Shown: positions 10,025 to 22,460 of the stretch, in pieces
How the letters are laid out: each line of letters begins with the position of its first letter
How positions within the stretch are numbered: position 1 is the stretch's first letter
Source: Euryodendron excelsum
Taxonomy: Eukaryota; Streptophyta; Magnoliopsida; Ericales; Pentaphylacaceae
Direction: 5' to 3'
DNA: 64,000 bases
Assembly (NCBI GenBank): GCA_033060915.1
Contig: CM065389.1
Span: 15,422,001-15,486,000 of the forward strand
Program-made: the position numbers and the translations under genes
The notes under the pieces: generated by a model
Told to the model about the DNA's origin: nothing
The model's database searches: none
Seen by the model: only the letters and a program-made list of their open reading frames with translations

Positions 10025-11436
10025 TCACTTCCTATTCCTATGACCATTAGGCTTGCTTGCTGTCGATGGAGTATCTAATTGGCTGCCTTTTGCAATTCCT
10101 TGCCTGCCTCTTGCTGCTGCTACTACTTCCTTCAGTGAAGATAGGGTTACAAACTTCTTACCCTTATGCATGAATTTAGATGGTCCTTCAATAGTTGGTA
10201 GAGACAATGTGCTTGTCTTCATGAGGTGTGGTTGGACCCCTGGTGGTGGTGCCCTAATGTTTACACCATGCCCTGGTGTTGGCTGAGTGGCACTAGGATT
10301 GCCCACAATTGGCCCAGGCCTATTACCCATGCTCGACTGAGTTGCACTAGGATTGCCCACAATTGGCCTAGGCCTGTTACCCATGCTTGGCTGGCTGACA
10401 CTAGAATTGCCCACAGCTGGTCTTGACATGATAGGCATTATTGGTTGGCTAGCACTGGCACTGGCTCCTATAGTAGGGTTCCTCTTCACCTGCAAATTTA
10501 AACACCTTAGTAGTGATGATATGTTAACAATATCTCAGCCAAAACACATAAATATACTACAATTTTATTATATTACTTATAGACAATTTAGTCTTACCAC
10601 CTTCTCCTTTTTGATTGATGGGTTGTCCTTTACAACCTCTTCTGTTGTGTCCAAGTTAAAACCGGGGATTGGACATGTCTGCTTGAGGGTTAAATTTTGG
10701 ATACTCTTGGGTGGGACCATCCTCTCTATCAGATGACACATGAGGGCTAACAAGATGATCTGATGCTGCTTTATTAGTTTCAATAGCCTCCCATATTGAA
10801 TTGCTAATTCCCTGCTTGCTGCCAACACCCTCAACCCCCTTACCCTTATCCTTTTCTAATCATTTTCTAATCCATTCCACTCAAGACTTCTATCAACATT
10901 TGTTTTAAACAGTCTGTCATCTTCACTACCATCAAATTCACTATCATAAAACTCCTCCAAATCTGTGGACTCACAATCTGAGTAGTACTCATTATTGTCA
11001 CTCTTATTATCATCTTCAGTTTCCTTGTCCATTTGAAAGTCTGCCTTAAAATGTCTTTCATCTCTATGTCCCTCATGTGCCTCATGCCCTGCTCTTTGTT
11101 CATATTGCAAATCAAGATTTGGTTGATGTTCTAGATACAGTTCTATCAATCTACTGATCTTAACACAATTGAGCATTTCCATAACATCTTTGTCATTGAT
11201 TAACTGTCTTAAACCATGGTTCAAGTCCAAACCAGACACTCTATAATAGTAGGTTATAATTCCTACATAATCGAGTTCACTAACCAACCCCTAATCTAAA
11301 GCAAACTCATCCTATTAACGTTGCATTTGTCAAAGTAAGCAACCTTTCCCCCTACGTATGCCGTATTTGGATTCACAACAAAAGCCCCACCATGGTGCAT
11401 TTTTATTGTAAAAAGGTTACCTTATGGATCTGCAAC
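10025..11436 (-). pseudogene. MuDR-type transposase, N- and C-terminal ends fused, catalytic core deleted
   Basis: The N-terminal part (from about 11436) reads GNLFTIKMHHGGAFV, TAYVGGKVAYFD, then ELDYVGIITYYYRV and DVMEMLNC, the PB1-like domain seen at the start of plant MULE proteins. An acidic stretch and YPKFNPQADMSNPRF follow. Immediately after, the frame reads LGHNRRGCKGQP, which belongs to the zinc-knuckle region behind the SWIM domain at the other end of the protein. A Pro/Ser-rich tail with three MGNRP-(R/G)PIVGNPSATQ-like repeats (10025-10495) ends it. The DDE transposase and SWIM parts are absent, the start ATG appears lost (GTT), and stops occur. Confidence 0.75.
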
Positions 11437-12059
11437 AAAAACACCACTTAGTTTACAACCCTTTTTCCTGGTGGTGTGGTAGACACATTGTCTATAAAGG
11501 CTACCATGTGCAGACATCATGGGGACCATAACACATACAGACACCACACATATATACAATTATGTTTGACAATATAATGACATGTCAGAATCTGACATTG
11601 ACATTATCAGTGCATATGACAAAAAGAATGTTAAACAACTCCAACCAAGCACGTGAAACTACATTAATGCAATAAACATTCCATTACAACATCCCCCAAC
11701 TCATAAAGACACACAACCACCAAGATCATGTGTACAATATAAAAGTTATATATATTTCATAAAAGAATCACCACCACACACACACACAGAGACCCACGTA
11801 TACACACACACACATACTTGTTCATGCCAAGCCATTTATCAAATATGTAGAACACATAACATAGTCAGGTATTTCTATTCCAAACCTAGTCAACGCCATT
11901 TACAGATGGATTGGTACTCTTTTGGTGCTTCACAAACTTGTTTGTGCTTTATAGTAGGCTTCAATGACAATTTTGCAAGATCCCCATATTGAACAACATC
12001 GATGTATAAGCCTTAATTTCCCCAATGTCTAACAAGATCGACATGTGAGGGAGAGGTGG

Positions 12060-12283
12060 GAGGGGTTTAGGGTGGGAAAGCTAGTGAAATTAGCAAGCTG
12101 CCCATGGAAAGTGGCCATGTGCCACGCGTGTGCTGACTTTCTGTCGACATAGTTGACGGAAGTTTTCTATTAGACCTATTAGGAACAGATTTCTAAATTG
12201 AAGGGTATGTTTGTTGAAATTGAAATTAGGAGACCAAATCGATACTAAGTGTAAACTATAGGGACTACTGGTGTAATTAGCCC
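12060..12283 (-). repeat. MULE terminal repeat region
   Basis: On the minus strand it opens GGGCTAATTACACC and alternates short pyrimidine runs with AT-rich sequence (AGTCCCTATAGTTTACAC, TTGGTCTCCTAATTTC), as many plant MULE ends do. The open frame through it (12090-12317) has no protein-like features. Confidence 0.55.
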
Positions 12284-14067
12284 TTAAATAAAACATGGCA
12301 TATTGAAGAGTAAGCAATTGTGATAGTTACCCAATGACCATCGAAGAGGAAAATGAATTGCTAGAAAAATTAGGAATCCAATTACATTCCTAGTCTCAAT
12401 CAAAATCCACCTAAGACTGAAAGTGTTTCTAGTCCATCTACCGCCACATAATCTAGGACATTTTAGTATAGTTTCAACTGGAAAAACGAGTCATTTAAAG
12501 GGATATTATGATATCATCAATAATGTAAAATATTAACAAGTAGAAATGAAAGTGAAAAATTGACAACATTTAGTTATGATGAATCATGCGCTCGTCAAGA
12601 AATAACTGATTATATGATTAAAATCTGAACAACTTTTTATATTGTAGAAAAACATGACTTTAAGGAATGATTCAAAGAGAATTTAATACTCAATATAAAG
12701 GAATAGTAAAGAGAAATACAGTGATTTCCGAATGCAAAAATCTGGGAACCTTTTTTTCAAAATTATGAAGAAAAAATTTGTTTAACTTCTAACATGTCCA
12801 CCTCAAATAAAAAAATAGGTTATTTGTCATTGCCTAAATAGTATACAAATAGTAATTGAAATTTAACTAAAAAAATTAATTTCAAAATGGTCAAAAGTTC
12901 ACACTCTGTTTCTATAATTAGAACTAATATAACTTACGAACTTTAATCATGGAGTACAAAAATATTTTTAATAGTATTAGATAATAACAGAAATAATATC
13001 ACTATTGAAGAATATCTTAAATATTATTTAGATTTACCTATTAGGCCAAAATTATTACGATTGTGCAGGTTTTGCACAGATGTTGAATTTTACTGTAGAA
13101 GACGGTTCACAATTTTTGTATGAATTGGTTGAAAAGATGAAAAAATATGAAATGTATAACATGTATTGTTTATCAACAGAATTGAGGAGAAAAAATACCT
13201 CGGAACTTTACTTATGAACCTTTAAAATTATCAATAAAAGTTAGAAAGCTTTAGAAATATATAGGTAGAATTATTTTAGTCATTTTAGTTGGTTAGAACA
13301 TCACATCATAGAGGGTGAGGGAATATAGGTGGATTCACCAAGCTGGACCAATTCCAACTCAATTATTGAGGTCAAATTGTAAGAGATTTATCTTTAACAA
13401 TTCTTGAATATTCTGATCTCGGTATCGATAGCTTGCCTTTGACTAGATTGAAAAAGAAATTAGTTGAGAAACTAGCTCCGATATTCTTGACCATAGTACT
13501 CAAAAAAAATAAAAATTTACTAGAATGAAAAATGCTTGGGGAAGTTGTTTTTATAATACCATGGACCATGGTTAAATCCCAAAAGATAGAAAAAGAAAAA
13601 AACGAATTTGCATGCCCTAATTCTTCTAAACACCGTACATTGTCATACAAAGTAAATGAAGTTTCTATTTTCAACTGAAATTGGGTTATATATATCACCA
13701 TCCATCCACATACAGCAACAAAAGTATAGGTACAGCGACAAAAAAAAAAAAAAAAAAACACACACACTCAACTAATTAAGATAGGACAGAGAATGGGATC
13801 AGTTGAGGTTTTTATTTTCAACTGAGCTTACGTTATAACTTCTCCAATTGCTCGGTTCACATCTGGACAAATCGAAGATGAAGCGAAAAACCAGCCATCA
13901 TCATCGGCCCAATTCCCACCAACTTCATCGTTCGTACGGCTCTATTATTTTCAGTAGAGATGAACATTCAAAGGGCGAGGAAGCTTGATCAGACTTCCAC
14001 AAAAAAAAACATTTCATTGGGCTAAAATCAAATTTCAAGTCTACCTATTTAATTTTAAAATATTTTT
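12284..14067. other. AT-rich non-coding stretch
   Basis: No supported gene. It is AT-rich with short degenerate frames only, and contains a poly-A run at about 13740-13758 next to a short CA run. Confidence 0.6.
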
Positions 14068-14090
14068 AATATATATATATATATATATAT
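14068..14090. repeat. (AT)n microsatellite
   Basis: An uninterrupted run of AT dinucleotides in very AT-rich flanks. Confidence 0.9.
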
Positions 14091-14219
14091 TTTAAAATAA
14101 AGTTAAATAATATAAAACTTAAATACAAAAATAAATAAAATATTATTTTATATAAATAAAATACATTATTTCATATATATTTCAAGCAAGTCATGCTAGG
14201 CTTTAAACACAATTTTCAA

Positions 14220-15099
14220 GCAAATTGCTTCTCCCCTCTCCTGACACCCTTGTTCTCCATAATAATTACTTTTATACCCCTCCTCCTCCCTTGGAATTAC
14301 AATCAACCGAACCACCCCACCTGCCTTTTTTTTTTTTTTTTTTTTGCAGTTTTGTTTAATTTTTATTTAATTTTGTTTCTTTTTTTATTAGCTTTTTTTA
14401 ATCAGTTTTGTTTTTTTTTTTTTCATCAATTTTTTTTTGTTTTATTTAATTTTTGACACATGTCAGAACCTCCCCCTCCTTTTAAATTACCTTCCCAACC
14501 TGACACCCTACTTGCATTTTATTTTATTTGTTTTTTTCAGTTTTGTTAATTTTTATTTAGTTTTGTTTTTTTGTAATCAATTTTGTTTATTATTTTTTTC
14601 ATCAATTTTCTTTTACATGTATTCTTCCCTGAACATAGCTAAATCAATATTGGTCTAAGAGACTTTTCATTTGAAAAAAAGTACTTGTTCGCAAGCTATT
14701 AGTGTTTTTGCTTAATAATTGTTAGTATTTTTGTTATTTTCATATATATACTTTTTATTTGATCCATATTTTTATAATTTTTAAAATTTTTACAAATAAT
14801 GACTCCCAAAATCCACAATTAAAAAATAAATAAAAGATTACAAACATATAATAATAAAAAACTTTTTATCCAAAAAGAAAAATAAAAATGATAAAAAAAA
14901 ATAAAATTGATAAAAAAAAAGAATAAACAAAACTGATTAAAAAAAAACAAAACTAATGAAAAAAAACAAAACTAAAAAAAAAACACAAAACTGAAAAAAT
15001 AAATAAATAAACCAGGAGAGGGGGGTTGGGGGCATAATGGTAAGTGTTGAGAGGGTTTTGGGGTACAGCTCTGGGGGTGTCGGGGGAAAAAGCAGCTCT
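14220..15099. mobile_element. 880 bp foldback element with 10-base target-site duplication
   Basis: CAATTTTCAA occurs at 14210-14219 and again at 15100-15109. Between them the ends are imperfect inverted repeats several hundred bases long: both arms, read inward, have GCTT(C/T)T..CCCC, GACACCC, then a long run of TTTT(C)AGTTTTGTTT-type sequence (left 14320-14620, right 14810-15000). A 9-10 base duplication with long inverted arms suggests a non-autonomous Mutator-type foldback element. No coding capacity is seen. Confidence 0.75.
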
Positions 15100-15753
15100 C
15101 AATTTTCAATCCTACATTAAACTAATCAAGCCTAAAAAAAATTTCAAGCCTTATAAATGATAGACGGGCTTAGGCGGGTCAAGCAGACCATCCAACTCGT
15201 GTCCATCTCTACTCACAAGGGACAATATTAACCAGGTTAAATTATACTAACCACCCCTAAAGTTAGGACTTAATAAACAAATTGCCTCTCACATTTTAAT
15301 AATTACAGTGACCTCATTTATTAGAGTTTGTCGGGCGACGGGGTTAACAAATGGATGAACTTACTGTTTTACCCTCACAAAATTGCAACAATCTTCAAAA
15401 AAACTAACAGCCTTTCTCTCTTATCCCCAAAAACCTTAAAAAAAAACTAACAGCCTTTCTCTCACATCCCATCTCTCTCAACCTTTCCCTACTTCCGAAA
15501 CCTTAATCTCGATAACCCTCACCACCGTTAATCCCCTTAATAGCACAACCACCATCATTGCCACTGCCACCCCAACCCACCCCTTCGGGTCACCTCTACT
15601 CCCATACAAAGACAACACTGTCTACTAAACCCCCATAATTGCCAGCAAGCACACAAATCACCAAATTCAATATTTTGTAAAAAGAAAACAGTGAAGAAAA
15701 AATCAAGAAATTCGTGAGGATGATCGGCGGCTAGAGCTATCACCAATTTGTCC

Positions 15754-15755
<2 letters not shown>

Positions 15756-15818
<63 letters not shown>
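15756..15818. repeat. (CT)n-(CA)n compound microsatellite
   Basis: About 17 CT units followed by about 13 CA units, with an imperfect CT start. Confidence 0.9.
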
Positions 15819-16270
15819 TTATGGGGTCGGCCAGTATGGTGGTGGGGGTTCGTTAGTATGGATTTAGTGGTGGGTCTGGTAATGAGGGGTTGTGGGCAGT
15901 GGTAGTTTGGGGATTTGGGTGTGGTTGGTAGTTGGCGGTGGGCAATGGTTGTTGGGTGGGTGACGGTGGCAATGGTTATGGTGTTTAGTGCCGGTGTTAT
16001 GGTGGATGTGGTGGCTAACGATGGATCTGGTGGTGGTTTAGTGATCGAAATGGTAGAGTGAAGGTTTATTCAATTGGCCGTGGTGGATTGTGCTGGATGG
16101 GGTTTCGATTGGAGGTGAACAGTGGAGGGGGGTTTCGATCGATGGTGATAGTGCACGGTGGGGGGGGGTTTCAATCCATGGTGGTATGATTATACATGGA
16201 AGTTGTTTAATTGTAGAGGTGGTGTGTGGTCTAGTCGGTTGTTAGGGGAGTGGTGCTACAAAGTCGGTGG
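15819..16270. other. G-rich, strongly skewed stretch without gene
   Basis: The plus strand is rich in GGTGGTGG-like sequence, with T next and very little C. No long frame is convincing. The skew continues past the microsatellite to about 16,440. Confidence 0.5.
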
Positions 16271-16280
16271 TTATAATATT

Positions 16281-16304
16281 TAAGATATATATATATATAT
16301 ATAT

Positions 16305-16352
<48 letters not shown>
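16281..16352. repeat. (AT)n-(GA)n compound microsatellite
   Basis: About 11 AT units followed by about 23 GA units. Confidence 0.9.
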
Positions 16353-16353
<1 letters not shown>

Positions 16354-16679
16354 ATTGGGGTATGGGTGGGAGAACAGAGAAGGGGAGGTGGGGGGGTGGC
16401 GGGTTGTTAAGGGTGGGGTACAGTGGGGATGGGGCTATGATAGTGGAGGTTGGGGTGTTACTGTAACAGTGGTGTGATGACTTAAGAGAGATGCTTTAAC
16501 CCATAGAGAGAGCGGGGAGGGAGGGAGGTTTCCGGTGAGGTGTGAAGGATGAAGAACTAAATGGAGAAGAAGATGAATGGAAGGTGAATATGATGTGGCT
16601 AAAATTGATTGGTCCATATTGTATTTGATAAGGGTGATGTGGCATATTGCTTATAATTAACGTATTTAATAAAATGAAA

Positions 16680-17255
16680 TTTTGTTAAATAATACAATTT
16701 ACTTGGGAATATCTTTGCTTGCCAAAACTTCAATACACACCCTAGCAAAGCCAAGCCAACTCTTTAAAAAAGTAAGCTCATCTATGTACAAAGGTTTTTC
16801 AATAATACTAGCCAAATATCTAATACCATTTTTAGTCCATAATTCTAATAGAACATTGAACACTTTCACCCCTTAAGGAACACTAAAAATTCACATTTTG
16901 ATGATTTCAATCCTGGTTGCCATTGCTTCACCACAATCAATCTACTTCCAGTATAATATGGTTCATTTTGGATAATATCACCGATGGCCTCTCCATCTCT
17001 AATTTTTAACACAAGTAAGTCATTGTCTACAAAGACCACCTCTTCCAAAACATTATTCCAAATCTTTTTAGCCCATGTTTTTAACATAATGAAAATACAA
17101 TTTTCAATCAATAAATAAACCCACCAAAGCATCTTTCCATTGGAGAAATTCCCTTTCAAAAATTTCATTTGATATATCGTACATGTCATCCTTTGGTTCT
17201 CCAATTTCGTGTGCTTTAATTTTAAATTTGGCCTTTGAAATAGTCTTGTTCTCAT
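16680..17255 (-). pseudogene. DUF4283-type domain fragment of a LINE-like element
   Basis: The minus frame at 16866-17255 contains WNNVLEEVVFVDNDLLVLKI, IIQNEPYYTGSRLIVVKQWQ then PGLKSS. After a frameshift it continues NVLLELWTKNGIRYLASII and EKPLYIDELTF, then FARVCIEV near 16,700. The order matches DUF4283, a nucleic-acid-binding domain usually found in the first ORF of plant LINEs. There is no zinc knuckle, endonuclease or reverse transcriptase nearby, so this is an isolated remnant. Confidence 0.7.
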
Positions 17256-17889
17256 TAGTAATCAAGGAACTCCGTGAGGCAACAAATTACCTGTAGCAAG
17301 AGAGCTCCGTTGCCCAGCATTAGGCCTTAGTGGTATTGAAGTTGCACCCTAATTTGAGCGTAGCAAGTGGAGCCAAAGTATTTTGAGGAAATGTTGTGAG
17401 CAGATAAGAATTTATGTTCAAGTGCCTAATAGCTCAATGCATAAAGACATAGGGATATACAAACATATCTACAAGAATAGTTGTATGACTTAATAGGTAT
17501 TGATAGAGCAGTAAACTTCTATAGTTTGCCCCCAGATCCCAAAGAATTTCTTCGAATGGCTATAAAGGAAAACTGGATCAAAAAACACCGATGCAGTGCC
17601 TGTCAAAAACCCTTCGATACCAAAGTTAGGTTTGAGAGGATAAATGGACAGAGTTTTTACTAGGATTTTTATTATGTGTACCTTGAAGAAGAAGGCTTGG
17701 GTTATCTTTTATATACCTATGTATGTGGTCCCAAGTATGTCTGCAGGTGATTAGTGGAAAGGATCGTCTTTCCACATGGCTATATATCATTAAGCAATCA
17801 GGTTTTTGACAGGGTAGTGGTGGAAATGGTTGTCTCTCACACATGATGTCTTCTGAAGTGCCTGTCAGACTGACATCGGCGCGTAGTAG

Positions 17890-18140
17890 GGAAGGTAGTT
17901 GTCCCCCCACGCGTCTTGTCCTTTCGGTAGTACATAGCCCGACTTAGTGTCAGGCGTGGTCCCCACAAGCCAGTTAAGGGGAATGGTCAGCATGTTCCCA
18001 TTCAGTATGCTCGACCAAATTGATCGACCCCGGTGTGCTCGGCCACTCCCTATTTAGCACTATTGGGGTGCCCCGCTGTCCATGGTCTCTCCGGTCAGCC
18101 TGTTACAGGGGTTCTGGTTAACCCCCATCAAATCGGTCCC
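17890..18140. other. GC-richer island of unknown origin
   Basis: About 250 bases clearly richer in G and C than the surroundings, with repeated CGACC/CGGCC motifs. I find no open frame, LTR ends or terminal repeats. It may be a scrap of a Gypsy LTR, but nothing proves it. Confidence 0.35.
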
Positions 18141-18149
18141 TAGTAGGTA

Positions 18150-19100
18150 TCTTCATGGAGATTACCAGATGAAGCACTTGAATTCTTTGACCATTGTCTC
18201 AAAATGAGGAAAGTTCACTATTTTTCCATGGATTGTGGACAAGAGCTAGTAAAAGGGAAGTAAGGCAAAAATTTAACTTAGGAAAATATATACTTTGTAC
18301 CATGACACTTTATACCAAATCTCATTTCAAGAATTATACTTTCAATAGTAACAATTAAACCCATTCTCTAATTTATTATAATGTCACAGATTCGTAAGTT
18401 TTCTATGAGTCTTATGTGCTCTTTTTTTAGGGACAAAAATGTATTCTCACACTAATTGATGTTATTTGCCCAAATCATTTAGGTCTCAAAATTTTTATAA
18501 TAATTTCTCACCAATCTCTTTTAGACTTTTTACAGTCATTATATGTATAAAACATTATAAAATACCCCTAAATCATCTTCAGTAAGGAACGATTGAGGGC
18601 ATTTGGATGTCAAAATGATATGAAAATACATTTTTACCTTGAAAAACAATCATGCGAGACGAACATAGATTTGGCTATCAATTGTTCTAATGAAAACTTA
18701 CATGACGGTGACATTGCAATAAATTAAAAGTACATGAACTTAATTGTTATAATTAAATTGCAAGTTTTAAAGAGAAATTTGGTGTAAAGTGTAAGAGTAC
18801 AAAGTGTATTTTATCCTCAACTGAGAGGGTGTTTAGATAGCATTTTAAAAAAGTTATAATCCATAAGCTTAAGCTAGTTTTAAAAAGCCACTTATTTCAA
18901 AGGCTTTTCCAAGTTTAAGCTAGGCTTAAAAAGTCACTTTTTTTTAATAAGAACCAAAAACAGTTTAAAAAAGCTATATAAGTTCAATTTATAAGCTACT
19001 AAATAATCCTAAGAAATTTGTGTAGAGTTTTCAAGGGACACGTGTAGGCTCGAAATACTTTGTGGACTCATCTAACTGTACATGACAAGATTTCACACAT
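18150..19100. other. AT-rich non-coding stretch
   Basis: No supported gene. Around 18,840-19,000 there are AAGCTTAAGC / TTTAAGCTAGGC-like internal repeats, possibly a decayed small element, but I cannot define its ends. Confidence 0.4.
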
Positions 19101-19102
19101 TT

Positions 19103-19146
<44 letters not shown>
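19103..19146. repeat. (CT)n microsatellite
   Basis: About 22 CT units. Confidence 0.9.
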
Positions 19147-19149
<3 letters not shown>

Positions 19150-19418
19150 GCTAATCAAGTGTTCGGGCCAGCTTGTACGCACCTTGATTAATCTAGGGGT
19201 CTGTGTAGTCCCTCCATCCCACATAAATCATGACTAATCTAGGGGTCTGTGTAGTCCTCTTATCCCACATAAACTAAATAACTACTAGGTCAAAGGTCTA
19301 GAATAAACTTTTACACTTGACAAGAGTCGAACCTCTGAGCTTACTTTGAGAGACCATGAGTTCTGGCTAACTTGGTTACTAAAAACAGAGGAGGAAACCA
19401 GGACCAATTGAATGACAT

Positions 19419-20047
19419 CAGAGCCGGCCCACCCCCTAGGCAGGTGAGGCGACCACCTTAGTCCCTTGATTTTTAAAGGCCTCAAAATTTAATAAAAAAA
19501 TTATATCTAATAATAAAGGTTTTTATATATTCTCAATATTTCTTTTTTTAAAAAGGCCCTAATCTAAGTGAGAAAAAAAAGGTTCATATGAAAAAGAAGC
19601 CGAAAATCAACTTTCAGGAAAAAAAATACCAAATTAACTAATAATAAAGGCTTTAATTTTGTAAAAACTTCTACATGCTATAATTAAGGCCTTATATAGA
19701 TTCCACAATTTATTTGAAACAAAAAACCCATTCCAAATGAGAAAAAAAAACCCTATAAAAAATGACCAAAAATTAACTACAGTAGTTAACTTTGGGAAAA
19801 AATAGAAAAAACGACATTGGTTATACCCAATAAAATAATATGTAAAAAAAATATTAAAAGTCGTAGATTTTTTAAAACCTTACCTGTTATAGTGAAATTT
19901 TTATAGTTTCTACATATTTTTGAAAAAAAAAAAAGCTCGAAACAAACACACTAATTAATTTCAACAATAACCGATTTAATTCAAAATTTTTGTACATAAA
20001 AGGATTTATTTAAAATTGTCACCACAAATTATGTTGAGCCAGCCCTG
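19419..20047. mobile_element. 629 bp non-autonomous hAT-type element
   Basis: The left end reads CAGAGCCGGCCCA and the right end, reverse complemented, CAGGGCTGGCTCA, which are imperfect terminal inverted repeats of the hAT CAGGG type. Flanking octamers are AATGACAT (19411-19418) and GATGACAT (20048-20055), a near-perfect 8-base target duplication as expected for hAT. The interior is AT-rich with no transposase frame. Confidence 0.8.
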
Positions 20048-20334
20048 GATGACATAGGTCTAGTACGTATAGAAAATTCACATTTCCATTAATTGCAACA
20101 GAAAGTTCTTGGCAAAGCATATATATATATATATATGTATATATGCAGTTTCACAGATGTTCATGCCATCAAGTGCCTTAAAAATGTCTTCCTTATAAAA
20201 ATAATTTAGTGGTCAAATAGAATTGAGTACTCAATAATAATTCCTATTAAATAGTAATACGTGGTATGTGAATACATCAGCAACCCGAGGTAGTAGAGTA
20301 GTCAAGAGACTTTTAAAAAAAATATATCACTTAG

Positions 20335-20932
20335 TGTGGGTCAAATAAATATGAGCCCAACATAATTGACAAGCCCAAAAAATATTAGCATTGTCAAATT
20401 GGGCCTGGAGCAGCCCAGAGACAATTGTTACAATACAGACCCAAGTAATTTTATCAGCCCAAGCTAAAACCCTTTTAGCCCAACTTATGGATATAATCAT
20501 GCGGAGAGTCAGAGCATTTAATAGGGAACAAACTCGCATTCAATGCGAAGGAGGCGCTATACTCAACGACAACACTCACGTCTAGTCAGTCGAGCTCGAG
20601 CATAGCGATAAAGGTGAAATTACGTTCGATCAGTCGGCTCTAGCTGACATAGACCTGTGCAGTAAGTCATGATTATTAAAGTAGGCTCAATAGAGAGCAC
20701 TAAAATATAAATATCAAAACTTCAAGAAGCGAGGTATGAGCGATCCAATTGAGCCATACACACTTATTTTTTTTACTTCATTCCTAATTAAGATTGCTAA
20801 CTTAATCATTGGAGTGTAATTGGCCCATAGAGGATTGATTCATCATGACTTCTTCTTCTCCTTGCAGTAAACTAGTGTTCATTGACTGTGGTTCGAGTTA
20901 TCGAACTGACCTTCCTAGAAACCCCTCTTACA
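20335..20932 (+). repeat. Gypsy 5' LTR
   Basis: 598 bases, TG...CA ends. A TATAAATA box lies at 20706-20713. It is followed by ATTGGCGTTGTCTGTG, the primer-binding position (20933 on), resembling the TTGGCGCCGTCTGTG of related plant Gypsy elements. Differences from the 3' LTR are mostly C-to-T and G-to-A in this copy. Confidence 0.92.
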
Positions 20933-21005
20933 ATTGGCGTTGTCTGTGTGAAGGTCTTGAAGATAATGAGTACTGGCTTCTTGAGGGGAGGAGGAGTCCA
21001 GCTCA

Positions 21006-22460
21006 ATGAATGAAGGAACGAAACTCCCTCCAAAAATGATAACACTAGCTCGGCAACATGCCGAGCCACTCTGGATGGGAGTAACCGAGATCAGCCGAGG
21101 AGGTCCGGGACCTACTCTCCTACTGGGAGTTACCATGAAGCACGAGAACTGCGGAGAGACCCACACTACACTAGGGGACCAAACCTCCATAGAAATCACC
21201 ATCGGAACCTGGGCCCTTCACTTTCCAGTGGACGTGTGCCCAGTGACCGTTCTTATCATGTTGCTGAGCAGGAACTACGGCGACGTAATGAAGAGATTGC
21301 TAGACTGACCTCCCAAGTCAGGGCAATGAGGGAGGCAATCTATAGAAGAGAAGACCATGTTAGAGGAGGACCACCAAGTCACGAAACGAGGAATCGGGAC
21401 TCCGGGAGCAAGAGCCAAACCCTAGACCACGTGACGAGAAACCATGCCTCCAGCATCGGTTGTTACATAGACAAGCGGAGAGATCGGCAATGTAAGAGAA
21501 GTCGAACACTGCAAGAACGAGATCGAGCCGGAGCCGGTCAGCAACAAAAGGATTGGGAAAGATGGCTGAATGAGAAACTGGATAGGAGAGAGCAGTACCC
21601 CAAGGCACGCACTGCCTAGGATATGGTTAGCAAAGCCCTAGATCATATTGCAACCACACCTTTCATAGAGGAGATCGAATCCTACCCATTTCTGAGAAAG
21701 TTTACACCACCAAAGTTCACGCCATACAACGAAAAGATAGATCACATTAGTCATGTTCAACATTACAAGCAAATGATGGCATTCTGGAGCGGAGATCAAT
21801 CTCTGATGTGTCGAGTTTTTCCATCTAGCCTGGGAGAGGTGGCCTTACGATGGTTTGACAAGTTGTCGTCCAATCAGTATCAAATTGGAGATAACTTGCC
21901 GAACTGTTCACTGCTCGTTTTATAGCCAACAACAAGCAGCCTAAGGAGGTAGCCTTCCTACACACCCAATGGATGAATGATGGAGAAGGGTTGCGGGCAT
22001 GTGCGCGGTGCTATTGGGAAGCTTACAATGAGATAGACGAGTGTAGTGAGCAGCAAGCTATGACTTAGTTCAAAATCGGCTTGTCCAGGGAGCACCAACT
22101 ACGGCAATCCTTGATGAAGAAACCAACCGACCCCGGATAAGGTCGGCATTATAACCGAAAAAAGAAATGGAAGAGATGGAAAGAAGCCTCAGCGAGAAGA
22201 CAACAACCTAGGCAAGAAGGTGAACAATGGGGTCTACATAGTTTTCAAGGATCCCATTTATAAAATCTTACCCCAAATCTGCAACAAGCCCTATTTCAAA
22301 TGCCCCCCTAAGCTAGGAGGAGACCCAACAACCAGGGATCAGAAGAAGTTCTGTTCCTATAACCGGGAGAAGGGGCATCACACGGCAGACTGCCGACAGT
22401 TGAAGAGTCGCCTCAAAGATCTGGCCAAAGCTAGTCACCTTGACCAATATATTGATTGAG
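21006..22460 (+). pseudogene. Gypsy gag with zinc-knuckle region
   Basis: At 21236-21619 there is a charged, Arg/Glu-rich region. At 21623-21925 comes the capsid segment: FTPPKFTPYNEKIDHISHVQ, MAFWSGDQSLMCRVFPSSL, ALRWFDKL (Retrotrans_gag type). At 22220-22459 a degraded knuckle reads FCSYNREKGHHTADCRQLK; the second Cys of the usual C-X2-C is replaced (CSYN). Stops and frameshifts separate the parts. Confidence 0.85.

Larger units (their letters stand above)
9659..12283 (-). mobile_element. Internally deleted Mutator-like element, 3' end cut by Copia
   Basis: The outer end at 12283 reads, on the minus strand, GGGCTAATTACACCAGTAGT followed by CCC, the style of MULE terminal repeats. Inside lie the N-terminal PB1-like domain and the C-terminal tail of a MuDR-type transposase, with the catalytic middle missing. 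The 3' terminal repeat is not found before 9658, where the Copia LTR starts, so the Copia element probably inserted into the MULE 3' region. Confidence 0.7.

Noticed and set aside
13372..13767. 131-residue minus-strand frame
   Set aside because: It starts in a poly-A/CA tract and lacks any recognisable motif or splice context.
14193..14658. Phe-rich plus-strand frames
   Set aside because: They are translations of poly-T runs in the foldback element.
17481..17663. Short frame with a CSACQKPFDTKVRF segment resembling a zinc finger
   Set aside because: Only one CxxC, no partner residues, and no neighbouring coding sequence.
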